Part shown: in pieces, positions 16,904-24,858 of the stretch
Layout: the number at the start of each line of letters is the position of its first letter
Position numbering within the stretch: position 1 is the first letter of the stretch
Source of the DNA: Peptidiphaga gingivicola
GTDB taxonomy: Bacteria > Actinomycetota > Actinomycetes > Actinomycetales > Actinomycetaceae
Direction of reading: 5' to 3'
DNA length: 64,000 bases
Assembly: GCF_001652275.1 (NCBI RefSeq)
Contig: NZ_LVZK01000001.1
Location: 558,001-622,000, forward strand
The notes under the pieces: generated by a model
Database searches by the model: none
What the model saw: only the letters and a program-made list of their open reading frames with translations
What the model was told of the DNA's origin: nothing
Position numbers and translations under genes: made by a program

Positions 16904-17284
16904 GGCGAAACTGCGCGGGCCCGGCCCGCCGCCTGCCCTCCAGACGCGAATCCCGCGGAACATTTCCAGGCGTTCCGCGGGATTCGCCTGTCTAGAGCGG
17001 AGTCCGCTTTCCTAGAACGAGAAAAGCCCGCCTAAAGCGGGATTCGCCGCCTGGACGCATTCGCCGCCGGGCGCCGTCGATCGCAAGCGCCTCCGGCGCT
17101 GCCGGGTTGAATCGCGTCAGAATCGCGTTGCTCAACGTAAAACAAAGTTCGAGAGTATTCCCAGAAAAGCTTCGGATAAAACATTGGGAAAATCGAGCTG
17201 CGTTTCGCATTCTTGACGGGTCGGCGAAGCAATGCCCGCGGCTCGGAACGTCCGGGTGCGTGGGGCTCGCAAGAAGGAGGCAGT
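16904..17284 (+). other. Spacer between the two cassettes
   Basis: Contains the terminator at 16946-16987, a weaker hairpin at 17027-17041 and the 12-mer GCGGGATTCGCC repeated at 16977 and 17037. The remaining ~200 bp probably holds the promoter and leader of the second cassette. No gene was found. Confidence 0.5.
16946..16987 (+). terminator. 16-bp perfect-stem terminator after cassette 1
   Basis: GCGAATCCCGCGGAAC and its exact complement flank a 10-base loop, 43 bp past the lipoprotein stop. This separates the transcription units of the two cassettes. Confidence 0.8.
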
Positions 17285-17869
17285 ATGGACGTCCGACTCT
17301 TTGCCCTTGACATAGCGGCGATATGCGCGCTCGCGTTCGCGCTGTACTATCCGCGCCATCGGCGCAAGGACCTTGCGGTCGCACTCGTGGGCGTCAACAT
17401 CGGGGTGCTGGCAGTGACAACGGCTCTGGCCACGGCGACCGTGGGCGCGGGGCTGGGGCTCGGCCTGTTCGGCGTGCTCTCGATCATCCGTCTGCGCTCG
17501 AGCGAGCTGAGCCAGGTCGAGGTGGCCTACTACTTCGCCGCCCTTGCCATCGGGCTCATCGGCGGCCTCGGATCGGGAATGCCGTTCGCGGCGGCGTCCG
17601 CCCTCATCGGCGGCATCGTTTTCGCGCTCGCCGTCGTCGATTCCAGGCGCGTCATGTCCGGCTCCCGGCACATGGCGATGGTGGTCGACCGTGCGATCGG
17701 CGACGCCGACGAGCTCGCCCGGTTCATTGAGGCGCGCACGGGCATGGCCGTGCGCGAAGTGAGCGTCGTCAGGCTCGATTACGTCAACGATTCCACGACG
17801 GTGGACGTGCGATGCGGCGGGAAAGCAGCCGTCGAGAGCGCTCGGCCCCGAAACCTGAGGGCCGCCTGA
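17285..17869 (+). CDS. DUF4956 membrane protein, cassette copy 2
   Basis: A 194-residue paralogue of the protein at 13940, with the same five hydrophobic segments and the loop SIIRLRSSELSQVEVAYYF. The C-terminal domain retains VREVSVVRLDYVNDSTTVDV, almost identical to copy 1. ATG at 17285 follows GAAGGAGG. The stop overlaps the VTC start in the same TGATG arrangement as in copy 1. Conservation of gene order, overlaps and sequence shows that the whole cassette was duplicated rather than a single gene. Confidence 0.85.
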   Translation: MDVRLFALDIAAICALAFALYYPRHRRKDLAVALVGVNIGVLAVTTALATATVGAGLGLGLFGVLSIIRLRSSELSQVEVAYYFAALAIGLIGGLGSGMPFAAASALIGGIVFALAVVDSRRVMSGSRHMAMVVDRAIGDADELARFIEARTGMAVREVSVVRLDYVNDSTTVDVRCGGKAAVESARPRNLRAA

Positions 17870-18729
17870 TGGCGGTTCCCGACATGCGAACCGCCGACGT
17901 CGTCGGCGAATCTTTCGCGCGGCTGCCGGAGATCTCCCTCGACGAGCTCGCCGCCAGCGCCTCGCTTCTCACGAGAATCGATCGCAAGTACCTTCTTCAG
18001 GCCGACGTCGCGGCGGACCTCGTCGCCTCGCTGGCGGCGAGCGGGGCGCGCGCGTTGACCATCGACGGGCAGTCGGCCTTCGGCTACCTGTCCGACTACG
18101 ACGACACGCCTGATTTCTCTCTCTATCGCGCGGCCGCCACGAAACGCCGTCGGCGTTTCAAGCTCCGCTCCCGCGTCTACCTCGATTCGGGGATGCACTT
18201 CCTCGAATTGAAGACTCGTTCGGGGCGCGGGCACAACGTCAAAGACAGGCTCCGTTTGGAGGACGTCCCGGTGGGCGTCTGCGCGGCCATACGCCTCGGG
18301 CGCAGCGTGAAACGCCCCGATCTGCTCGTTCGGCCCGAAGTGCGCGAATGGCTGGCCGAACGCCTGGCGGACAGGGAGATCGCCGGAACCCGCCGCGAGG
18401 CGCTGAGGGTCGCGGCCAGCCTGACCCCGGCGGCCCGATCGGTCTATACGCGTTCGACCCTTTGCCTGCCCGAAGGCTCTCGGCTGACGGCCGATCGCGC
18501 CCTCGTCCTCTGCGCGCCCTCGGGCGACGCCCGCGTCGAGGTTCCAGGCGTCGTCGTCGAAACGAAGTCCGCCGGGCGCGCCTCCGCCGCCGACAGGTGG
18601 CTTTGGAGCAACGGACATCGCCCGCTGAGGATCTCGAAGTACGCGCTCGGCGTCGCGTCGATCCATCCCGAATTGCCCTCCAACCGTTGGAATAGGGCGA
18701 TGAAAAGACTAGGAGACGAAAGAACATGA
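17869..18729 (+). CDS. VTC domain (polyphosphate polymerase-like) protein, copy 2
   Basis: A 286-residue paralogue of the protein at 14521. The tunnel motifs are kept (RIDRKYLL, KRRRRFKLRSRVY, ELKTRSGRG, VETKSAGR), as is SPRNRW-like HPELPSNRW near the C-terminus, so it is likely to be active. The middle (about 125-190) diverges most. It overlaps the DUF4956 gene by 3 bp and the following lipoprotein gene by 4 bp (ATGA). Both copies keep the same catalytic pattern, so the copies may differ in partner or regulation rather than in one being dead. Confidence 0.85.
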   Translation: MAVPDMRTADVVGESFARLPEISLDELAASASLLTRIDRKYLLQADVAADLVASLAASGARALTIDGQSAFGYLSDYDDTPDFSLYRAAATKRRRRFKLRSRVYLDSGMHFLELKTRSGRGHNVKDRLRLEDVPVGVCAAIRLGRSVKRPDLLVRPEVREWLAERLADREIAGTRREALRVAASLTPAARSVYTRSTLCLPEGSRLTADRALVLCAPSGDARVEVPGVVVETKSAGRASAADRWLWSNGHRPLRISKYALGVASIHPELPSNRWNRAMKRLGDERT

Positions 18730-20291
18730 AGAAGAACCTGAGAAAGAAATTCGCGGCCGTCGCGCTCACAGCGGGAGTGGCTCTGGGCGGCTGCAAAGTC
18801 GGCTCCTCGCAGGCCTCCGAGGTCGGCGCGGCCTCGAATTCCATCGCCTCGGGCTCGTCGGCGGGCTCCGCAAAATTCGCCGCGACGGACGGCGATGGTT
18901 TGAAGACGCTCGACTCCCTGCGCAGCGCGTCCGAGAAGTCCGTTCCCTCCGGCGACGTGTATTCGACGACGGTGACGGCCGCCAAAGCGACCGTCGAGAG
19001 CGTCATGGCGGAGAATCAGAAGCCGCACGCCGATTCGAACGACGCGCAGTACGACGCCGCCTCGGCAACCAAGATCTCGCTGAACGGCGCGTCCGCTTCG
19101 GTCGAGGGCTCCGGCGCCGCGGCAAGCGAGGGCAAAGTGACGATCTCCTCGGCTGGAACCTACGTGCTTTCGGGCAAATTCACCGGCCAGATCCTGGTGA
19201 CGGCCGCGGATTCCGACAAGGTGAAAATCGTGCTTGACGGCGCCGAGATCTCGTCTTCGACCGACGCCGCGATTCGCGTGAAGAGCGCCGACGAAGCGGT
19301 GGTCATCGCCGCCGAGGGCACCGTCAACTCGGTGTCCGACACCTCAAAGTACGCCGATTCCAGCGGCCCCACGGCTGCAATCGCCTCTTCGGCGGACCTG
19401 ACGCTCGGCGGCGCCGGGACGCTCAACGTGACCGGCAACGGCAACGACGGCGTCTCCAGCTCGGACGGGCTCGTCATTCTGGGCGGCAAGATCAACGTCA
19501 AGGCCGCCGACGACGCCGTGCGCGGCCAGGACTACGTCGTCATAGCCGGGGGGACCCTCTCCCTTCAGGCCAAGGGTGACGCGGTCAAGGCCGACAACGA
19601 GACCGCCTCGGGCCGCGGATACGTGCTTATGACGGGCGGAAACGTCACGGCGTCGGCGGGCTCCGACGCGATCGACGCGACGTCGGACGTGGTTCTCGCC
19701 GGAGGCTCGACGAAGGTGGCGAAATCGCAGGAGGGCGTCGAGGGCGCCACAATCCTCCTGGCCGGAGGCTCGGCGGCCATAACTTCCAGCGACGACGGGT
19801 TGAACGCCACCGGCGGCGACTCTCCGTGGCTGTCCGTGACCGGCGGCGACTGGACGGTCAACGCCCAAGGCGACGGATTCGACTCGAACGGCGCAGGCTA
19901 CATGGGCGGCGGAAAGATGACAGTCTGGGGGCCCACGAACGGCGGAAACGGCGCCATCGACGCCGAAAGCGGCCTGACGATGGCCGGGGGCGCCCTTTTC
20001 GCCGCGGGATCCCAGGGCATGGACCAGGCGCCCGCGACGTCCTCCGCGCAGGCCTCGATCAAGGTCACCGGTCAGGCGAGCAAAGGCTCGACCTTCGCTG
20101 TGTTCGATTCGAACGGCAAGCAGATCGCCTCTTACACGCTCGTGAAGAACGCGGGTTCCTTCGTGTTCTCCTCGCCCGACATCGTCAAGGGAAAGAAGTA
20201 CACGATCAAGGTCGACGGCGAGCAAGTCGTGACCGCGACGGCCGGAGACTACGACGAAAACCGCATGAGCATGCCGGGAGGCCGGAGGTGA
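18726..20291 (+). CDS. Cthe_2159-like beta-helix lipoprotein, cassette copy 2
   Basis: A 521-residue paralogue of the lipoprotein at 15392, with basic signal peptide and lipobox LGGC (Cys at 23). The shared VMAENQKPHADSNDAQY motif is followed by the same beta-helix pattern (GNGNDGVSSSDG, SSDDGLNATGG, GDGFDSNGAG). The Ser/Ala-rich spacer after the lipobox is longer and the loops differ more than in the membrane and VTC partners, so surface specificity may have drifted. It ends in a basic tail, ENRMSMPGGRR. The start codon overlaps the VTC stop. Confidence 0.8.
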   Translation: MKKNLRKKFAAVALTAGVALGGCKVGSSQASEVGAASNSIASGSSAGSAKFAATDGDGLKTLDSLRSASEKSVPSGDVYSTTVTAAKATVESVMAENQKPHADSNDAQYDAASATKISLNGASASVEGSGAAASEGKVTISSAGTYVLSGKFTGQILVTAADSDKVKIVLDGAEISSSTDAAIRVKSADEAVVIAAEGTVNSVSDTSKYADSSGPTAAIASSADLTLGGAGTLNVTGNGNDGVSSSDGLVILGGKINVKAADDAVRGQDYVVIAGGTLSLQAKGDAVKADNETASGRGYVLMTGGNVTASAGSDAIDATSDVVLAGGSTKVAKSQEGVEGATILLAGGSAAITSSDDGLNATGGDSPWLSVTGGDWTVNAQGDGFDSNGAGYMGGGKMTVWGPTNGGNGAIDAESGLTMAGGALFAAGSQGMDQAPATSSAQASIKVTGQASKGSTFAVFDSNGKQIASYTLVKNAGSFVFSSPDIVKGKKYTIKVDGEQVVTATAGDYDENRMSMPGGRR

Positions 20292-20492
20292 CCGGAGGCG
20301 GAAGACAAAGGGGAGGCAGCCGATGACGGGAGGCGGCGGACAAAGGGGGAGACGGCTGATGGCGGGAGGGGCCAGGCAACAAGGCGAGGCTGTCGGCGAC
20401 GAGAGGCCGCCGGCGATCGCGCTCTAAACGCGACACGCCAGAGCCAGACACGCCGATCCGGGAGAAGATGCCCATCGGGGAGGCGGGGAATC

Positions 20493-20566
20493 TTTTCCAC
20501 AGCTTGTGGACAGTTCGGTGGAGTTTTCCACACATGTGGACTCGTTTCGTCCACATGTGTGGAAAA
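20493..20566. promoter_or_regulatory. Cluster of three DnaA-box-like sequences
   Basis: TTTTCCACA occurs at 20493-20501 and 20524-20532, and on the opposite strand at 20558-20566. It differs from the TTATCCACA consensus by one base. The first copy is also part of TCCACAgctTGTGGA. The cluster lies about 550 bp upstream of nrdH; DnaA control of reductase genes is known in other bacteria, so a regulatory role is possible. Confidence 0.35.
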
Positions 20567-20570
20567 CTCC
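20520..20570. terminator. Perfect 22-bp stem hairpin (7-base loop)
   Basis: Arms 20520-20541 and 20549-20570 are exact complements. The stem contains CACATGTG and a TTTTCCACA in each arm. It could end transcription from the second cassette in one direction, or be a protein-binding site; there is no T-run. Confidence 0.6.
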
Positions 20571-20964
20571 GTTTCTCCGGTGCTGCGAAAGGCAGCAGTC
20601 AGGCTTCGCTTCGGCGGACCGCTTCGCCTCGTTGGATCGTTTGCCTCGACGGGCCGCCGTCTTTCGGCGAAGGCGAAAAGGCCTTCGTGGGCGCTGCGTG
20701 CCTCTGCGGCACCGAGTCCGCAACGGCCGCACTCGCGTCGGTTTTCGCGAAGAGGCTTCTACGGGGCTCTTGCGGAACCGAATTTGTGTCGGAGGCGCAG
20801 GGGAGAATCGTTTCAGCCGCCCGCCGGGCGGCCCGAAACACCCGGTTTGGTGTGGAAAGGAGGAGGATAAGTCGGCCGGTCGGCGTGTCTGTGTGCACAG
20901 CTTCTCCACCAGAAAGGAGAGGCAGTCCACAGGGCGAATGACAAGGGTGTCACTTGTCACCCGG

Positions 20965-21012
20965 ACACAAGCCCTTGTGGTCTAACCGAAAACCGACCAC
21001 AAGGTGTAGTGT
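20965..21012 (+). promoter_or_regulatory. Paired NrdR boxes upstream of nrdHIE
   Basis: ACACAAGCCCTTGTGG (20965-20980) and CCACAAGGTGTAGTGT (20997-21012) resemble the 16-bp NrdR box. Their centres are 32 bp apart, about three helical turns, as in known tandem NrdR sites. They lie about 100 bp upstream of nrdH and should mediate nucleotide-dependent repression of the reductase operon. Confidence 0.7.
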
Positions 21013-21109
21013 CTTCGCGTGTGCCGCTCAGGCGGCGCGACTTGGATTTGATGCGTACCCCGGGTTGGTCGGAGACGACCCGCTCAAGGGATCGGAAGGA
21101 GCGGCTCTT

Positions 21110-21364
21110 ATGAGCGTCACTGTTTACACCAAGCCTTCGTGCGTTCAGTGCAACGCGACGAAGCGGGCGCTGGCGAAGGCCGGGCTCGCCTACCGCGAGG
21201 TGGACCTGACTCAGGATGCCGAGGCGCTGGAGACGGTCAAGGCGATGGGTTACCAATCCGCGCCCGTGGTTTTCGCCGAGGGCGACCACTGGTCGGGCTT
21301 TCGCCCTGACAAGATCAAGGCGCTGACGGCGGCCGCTCGAGAGTCGGCGGCTGTCACAGCGTGA
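21110..21364 (+). CDS. nrdH: Glutaredoxin-like NrdH
   Basis: An 84-residue redoxin that supplies electrons to the class Ib reductase. It has the NrdH active site CVQC at residues 11-14 and WSGFRPDKI near the C-terminus, the hallmark segment of NrdH. ATG at 21110 follows GGAAGGAGCGG; an upstream in-frame ATG at 20954 lies inside the NrdR region and was rejected. It is the first gene of nrdHIE, with a GC-rich hairpin between it and nrdI. Confidence 0.95.
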   Translation: MSVTVYTKPSCVQCNATKRALAKAGLAYREVDLTQDAEALETVKAMGYQSAPVVFAEGDHWSGFRPDKIKALTAAARESAAVTA

Positions 21365-21370
21365 CGGTGA

Positions 21371-21409
21371 ACGGGGCCGGGCGGCGCCTGCGGCATCGCC
21401 CGGCCCCGT
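21371..21409 (+). terminator. 13-bp stem hairpin between nrdH and nrdI
   Basis: ACGGGGCCGGGCG pairs exactly with 21397-21409 across a 13-base loop, just after nrdH. It may attenuate or stabilise the message so that nrdH is made in excess of nrdIE. Confidence 0.55.
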
Positions 21410-21440
21410 CCGGAGCCCTTCATAGATCGGCAGGCCTCGG

Positions 21441-21845
21441 ATGGCAAAGCTCGTCTACTTTTCATCGGCGACGAACAACACCGAAAGATTCGTCAAGAAG
21501 CTGGGCATGCCCGCGTGCCGCATTCCGCTGCGCCCGAAGGAAGGGCCGCTCCGCGTAGACGAGGAGTACGTCCTCGTCGTCCCCACATACGGAGGGGGCA
21601 ACGCCAAGGGCGCTGTTCCCAAACAGGTCATCAAGTTCCTCAACGACGAACACAACCGCTCCCTCATCCGCGGCGTGATCTCGGGGGGGAATATGAATTT
21701 CGGCGCGGCCTACGGCTTGGCCGGCGACATCGTCGCCGCCAAATGCCACGTGCCGCACATGTACAGATTCGAATTGCTCGGGACGCCCTTGGACGTGGCC
21801 CGGGTTCGCGAAGGTTTGGAGAAGTTTTGGCAGCAAGCACGTTGA
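21441..21845 (+). CDS. nrdI: Flavodoxin-like NrdI
   Basis: A 134-residue flavodoxin-fold protein that activates the manganese-tyrosyl cofactor of NrdF. FMN-binding signatures are visible: [13 protein letters not shown] at the phosphate loop, PTYGGG, and [12 protein letters not shown]. Length matches typical NrdI. The start ATG at 21441 follows GGCCTCGG, a weak site. The stop codon is contained in the TTGA that begins nrdE. Confidence 0.94.
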   Translation: MAKLVYFSSATNNTERFVKKLGMPACRIPLRPKEGPLRVDEEYVLVVPTYGGGNAKGAVPKQVIKFLNDEHNRSLIRGVISGGNMNFGAAYGLAGDIVAAKCHVPHMYRFELLGTPLDVARVREGLEKFWQQAR

Positions 21846-23980
21846 CGGACACGGGCGAGGAGAGCTACGAGGACCCGAATCTCGACTACCACGCCCTGAA
21901 CGCCAAGCTCAACCTCTACGACGCCAATGGCCTCATCCAGTTCGACGCCGACAGGGCCGCGGCGCGCCAGTACTTCCTCCAGCACGTCAACAAGAACACC
22001 GTCTACTTCCACGACCTCGAAGAGAAGATGGAGTACCTCGTCAAGGAGGGGTATTACGAGAAAGAGGTGCTCGACCAGTACCCCTTCGACTTCGTCAAGT
22101 CGCTCTACAAGGCGGCCTACGCCAAGAAGTTCCGCTTCCCGACTTTCCTGGGCGCCTTCAAGTACTACACGTCCTACACGCTCAAGACCTTCGACGGCAC
22201 CCGCTACCTCGAGCGCTATGAGGACCGCGTGTGCATGGTGGCTCTCACGCTCGCCCGCGGCGACCAAGATCTCGCCGTCGACCTCATGGAAGAGATCATC
22301 TCGGGGCGCTTCCAGCCCGCGACCCCCACATTTCTCAATGCGGGCAAGGCCGCCCGCGGCGAGCTCGTCTCCTGCTTCCTCCTGCGCATCGAGGACAACA
22401 TGGAGTCGATCGCCCGCGGCATCAACTCCGCGCTCCAGCTGTCCAAGCGCGGCGGCGGCGTCGCCCTCAACCTGTCGAACCTGCGCGAGCTCGGCGCCCC
22501 GATCAAGAGAATCCAGAACCAGTCCTCGGGCGTCAACCCCGTCATGAAGCTCCTCGAGGACTCCTTCTCCTACGCCAACCAACTGGGCGCGCGCCAGGGC
22601 GCCGGAGCCGTCTACCTCCACGCCCACCACCCGGACATCCTGCGCTTCCTCGACACCAAGCGAGAGAACGCGGATGAGAAGATCCGCATCAAGACCCTCT
22701 CCCTCGGCGTCGTCATCCCGGACGTCACGTTCGAGCTGGCGAAGAACAACGAGGACATGTACCTCTTCAGCCCCTACGACGTCGAACGGGTCTACGGCGT
22801 GCCCTTCACGGAGATCTCCGTGAGCGAGAAGTACCGCGAGATGGTCGATGACAAGCGCATCCGCAAATCGAAGATCAACGCCCGCGCGTTCTTCCAGACC
22901 CTCTCGGAGATCCAATTCGAATCCGGGTACCCGTACATCGTCTTCGAGGACACAGTGAACGCGGCGAACCCGATAAAGGGCAAGGTCACGATGTCGAACC
23001 TGTGCTCGGAGATCCTCCAGGTTTCCGAGGCTTCCGAGTACAACCCGGACCTTTCGTACGCGCACGTGGGCAAGGACATCTCGTGCAACCTGGGGTCGAT
23101 GAACATCGCCAAGGCCATGGACTCGCCCGACCTCGGCAAGACGGTCGAGACCGCCGTGCGCGCCCTCACCGCCGTTTCGGACATGACGGACATCCGCTCG
23201 GTTCCCTCCATCGAACGCGGGAACGCCATGAGCCACTCCATCGGCCTGGGCCAGATGAATCTGCACGGCTACCTCGGCCGCGAGCGAGTCTTCTACGGCT
23301 CCGAGGAAGGCCTCGATTTCACGAACATGTACTTCTACACGGTGCTGTTCCACGCGATCCGCGCCTCGATGGAGATCGCGCGCGAGCGCGGAGAGCGCTT
23401 CGCCGGATTCGAGGATTCGACGTACGCCACGGGCGAGTTCTTTGACAAGTACGTCGAGGGCGCGTGGGAGCCGACGACGCCGAAGGTGCGCGAGCTGTTC
23501 GCAAACGTCCACATCCCGACCAGCGAGGACTGGGCGGCGCTGCGCGAGGACGTCCGGCGGTACGGCATGTACAACCAGAACCTTCAGGCGGTTCCGCCGA
23601 CGGGATCGATCTCTTACATCAACCATTCGACGTCGTCGATCCATCCCATCGTCTCCAAGATCGAAATCCGCAAGGAAGGAAAGATCGGGAGGGTCTACTA
23701 TCCGGCGCCCTACATGACGAACGACAACCTGGAGTACTACCAGGACGCCTACGAAATCGGCCCCGAAAAGATCATCGACACCTATGCGGCAGCGACCCAG
23801 CACGTGGATCAGGGGCTCTCGCTCACGCTGTTCTACCCGGACACCGTGACCACGCGCGACGTCAACCGCAACTACATCTACGCCTGGCGCAAGGGCATCA
23901 AGACGCTCTACTACATGCGAATCCGCCAGCAGGCGCTCGAGGGCACGGAGGTCGCCGGCTGCGTCTCGTGCATGCTGTGA
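21842..23980 (+). CDS. nrdE: Class Ib ribonucleoside-diphosphate reductase alpha subunit
   Basis: A 712-residue catalytic subunit reducing ribonucleoside diphosphates to deoxyribonucleotides. The family N-terminal landmark is [14 protein letters not shown]. Active-site elements include GELVSCFLL, the MSNLCSEIL segment (NxCxE), ISCNLGSMN and the [12 protein letters not shown] loop, and the C-terminal redox pair is CVSC. There is no N-terminal ATP cone, as expected for class Ib. No ATG or GTG fits; TTG at 21842 overlaps the nrdI stop and gives a normal length. Part of the C-terminal coding sequence is duplicated just after the stop (23988-24023). The beta subunit is 16.5 kb away. Confidence 0.94.
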   Translation: MTDTGEESYEDPNLDYHALNAKLNLYDANGLIQFDADRAAARQYFLQHVNKNTVYFHDLEEKMEYLVKEGYYEKEVLDQYPFDFVKSLYKAAYAKKFRFPTFLGAFKYYTSYTLKTFDGTRYLERYEDRVCMVALTLARGDQDLAVDLMEEIISGRFQPATPTFLNAGKAARGELVSCFLLRIEDNMESIARGINSALQLSKRGGGVALNLSNLRELGAPIKRIQNQSSGVNPVMKLLEDSFSYANQLGARQGAGAVYLHAHHPDILRFLDTKRENADEKIRIKTLSLGVVIPDVTFELAKNNEDMYLFSPYDVERVYGVPFTEISVSEKYREMVDDKRIRKSKINARAFFQTLSEIQFESGYPYIVFEDTVNAANPIKGKVTMSNLCSEILQVSEASEYNPDLSYAHVGKDISCNLGSMNIAKAMDSPDLGKTVETAVRALTAVSDMTDIRSVPSIERGNAMSHSIGLGQMNLHGYLGRERVFYGSEEGLDFTNMYFYTVLFHAIRASMEIARERGERFAGFEDSTYATGEFFDKYVEGAWEPTTPKVRELFANVHIPTSEDWAALREDVRRYGMYNQNLQAVPPTGSISYINHSTSSIHPIVSKIEIRKEGKIGRVYYPAPYMTNDNLEYYQDAYEIGPEKIIDTYAAATQHVDQGLSLTLFYPDTVTTRDVNRNYIYAWRKGIKTLYYMRIRQQALEGTEVAGCVSCML

Positions 23981-24023
23981 CCGTCGCGGCACGGAGGTCG
24001 CCGGCTGCGTCTCGTGCATGCTG
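23942..24023 (+). repeat. Exact 36-bp repeat of the nrdE 3' end
   Basis: 23942-23977, encoding [12 protein letters not shown], recurs exactly at 23988-24023. The 46-bp offset puts the second copy in another frame and after the stop, so it is not translated with NrdE. It looks like a recent tandem duplication. Confidence 0.9.
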
Positions 24024-24036
24024 GACGTGCGCCGAC

Positions 24037-24052
24037 GCCCCCGCCTGGGGGC
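24037..24052 (+). terminator. Short hairpin after nrdE
   Basis: GCCCCC gcct GGGGGC lies 57 bp past the nrdE stop and is followed by CGCTCTAGTTTCT. It is a possible terminator of nrdHIE. Confidence 0.45.
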
Positions 24053-24323
24053 CGCTCTAGTTTCTGCCTCTGCCCCGTATGGGCGGCTCGCCGCGGTCGT
24101 CTCGCCAGGAGATTCCCAGGGCTATGTCTCCGTTTCGTGTGGACGGCTCGCCGACTCTGCTAAGACCGCGCGAGCCTTCCTCTCTGCCGTCGAGCGTTTC
24201 GGTTGGAGTGCGCGAAGGCGGTGTTGGCGGCTTCTTGTGCTGTCAATCGGCGCGGAGAACACAGGTAATTGGCGTAGAGACCACAGGATGAGCGGCTGGT
24301 TAGCGGGGTCTGGCAGCACGAAA

Positions 24324-24350
24324 GACGGCCTCCAAGCAAAGGAGGCCGTC
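24324..24350 (-). terminator. Hairpin terminator of the small minus-strand gene
   Basis: A perfect 10-bp stem (GACGGCCTCC) with a seven-base loop. On the minus strand it is followed by TTTCG, so it fits the gene ending at 24389 best; it may also stop read-through from nrdE. Confidence 0.6.
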
Positions 24351-24390
24351 AGAACATTGATTGCGGCTTTCAGAACATTGATTGCGGCTT
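24350..24390. repeat. 20-bp tandem repeat, two copies
   Basis: CAGAACATTGATTGCGGCTT occurs at 24350-24369 and 24371-24390. The second copy overlaps the stop codon of the small minus-strand gene. Confidence 0.9.
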
Positions 24391-24586
24391 AATTGCTGGA
24401 TTCAGCGCGTTTCCCAGTCTCCGACGACGGAGGAACGCTGCTGCTTGCTGTCTTCTTGGCTCTGCGGCTCCGTGCCTCTGCAAGCTGCTCGCGTGCGGAT
24501 TTGGTCGCTGGGACGACAGGGACAAGCCGCAGAGTAGAACTTCCAAAGCTGGTAGGTATAAGTTCAAATGCTGGCGCGGTTGACAT
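24389..24586 (-). CDS. Small basic protein of unknown function
   Basis: A 65-residue open frame not recognised as a known family. ATG at 24586 is preceded by ATAAGGAGCGAATT, a near-perfect ribosome site, which is the main evidence that the gene is real. The sequence has a hydrophobic-polar start (FELIPTSFGSSTLRLVPVVP), a basic helix (KSAREQLAEARSRRAKK) and a Ser-rich tail. It lies alone between nrdE and a truncated DUF3800 gene in a lower-GC patch. It could be a small regulator, or a secretion or antitoxin-type peptide, but nothing decides this. Confidence 0.55.
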   Translation of the reverse strand: MSTAPAFELIPTSFGSSTLRLVPVVPATKSAREQLAEARSRRAKKTASSSVPPSSETGKRAESSN

Positions 24587-24858
24587 AATTCGCTCCTTAT
24601 TTTAAACGCGCAATCTAGCTCGCCAATCGTCGAGAAGACTGCCGAATTCGCTTCGCCGAGTTATTGCTCTGCGCAGTTACAAGTATGCCATTTTGAAGGA
24701 GTGAACAAGGAGCACCCCATTCTCTTCGTTTCTGCTGCGAAAGTGGATTGAATCGCCGATGTGTTAGTCGGTAGCTTGAACAATATGTCATAAATCCAAA
24801 GTTATAAATGTGGTATAGTTGTATCCGTCATCTAAATCAAAACTAGGAGAGAGTCTGA
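24587..24858. other. AT-rich spacer with divergent promoters
   Basis: GC content falls clearly compared with the rest of the window. TGTGGTATAGT near 24813 is an extended -10-like sequence for the rightward DUF3800 gene. On the minus strand TTGGCG and AAAATA, 17 bp apart, could serve the small gene but would leave an unusually short leader. Confidence 0.4.

Larger units (their letters stand above)
20292..21109. other. 818-bp regulatory region upstream of nrdHIE
   Basis: No supported gene. It begins with an imperfect ~40-bp duplication (about 20291-20375), then holds three DnaA-box-like 9-mers, a 51-base hairpin and, near nrdH, a paired NrdR box. The middle (about 20580-20860) has open frames on both strands, but none with a ribosome site or known sequence. 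Confidence 0.55.
24024..24388. other. Region after nrdE with hairpins and no supported gene
   Basis: Holds a short GC-rich hairpin at 24037-24052, two related ~25-bp segments around GGCGGCTCGCCG and GGACGGCTCGCCG, and the hairpin and tandem repeat at 24324-24390. An open frame continuing from the duplicated nrdE tail is probably chance. Confidence 0.45.

Noticed and set aside
20323-20427. Short open frame after the second cassette
   Set aside because: A ~34-codon Gly/Arg-rich frame built from an imperfect local duplication; no evidence of translation.
20493-20570. Replication origin
   Set aside because: DnaA-like 9-mers are present, but there is no dnaA, dnaN or AT-rich unwinding element, and only three boxes; regulatory use is more economical.
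21710-24019. 769-codon minus-strand frame opposite nrdIE
   Set aside because: nrdI and nrdE are unmistakable on the plus strand. The antisense frame is a codon-bias artefact.
24018-24392. Gene starting in the duplicated nrdE tail
   Set aside because: No ribosome site, and the sequence is Arg/Ser-rich without recognisable domains; the ATG comes from the duplicated fragment.
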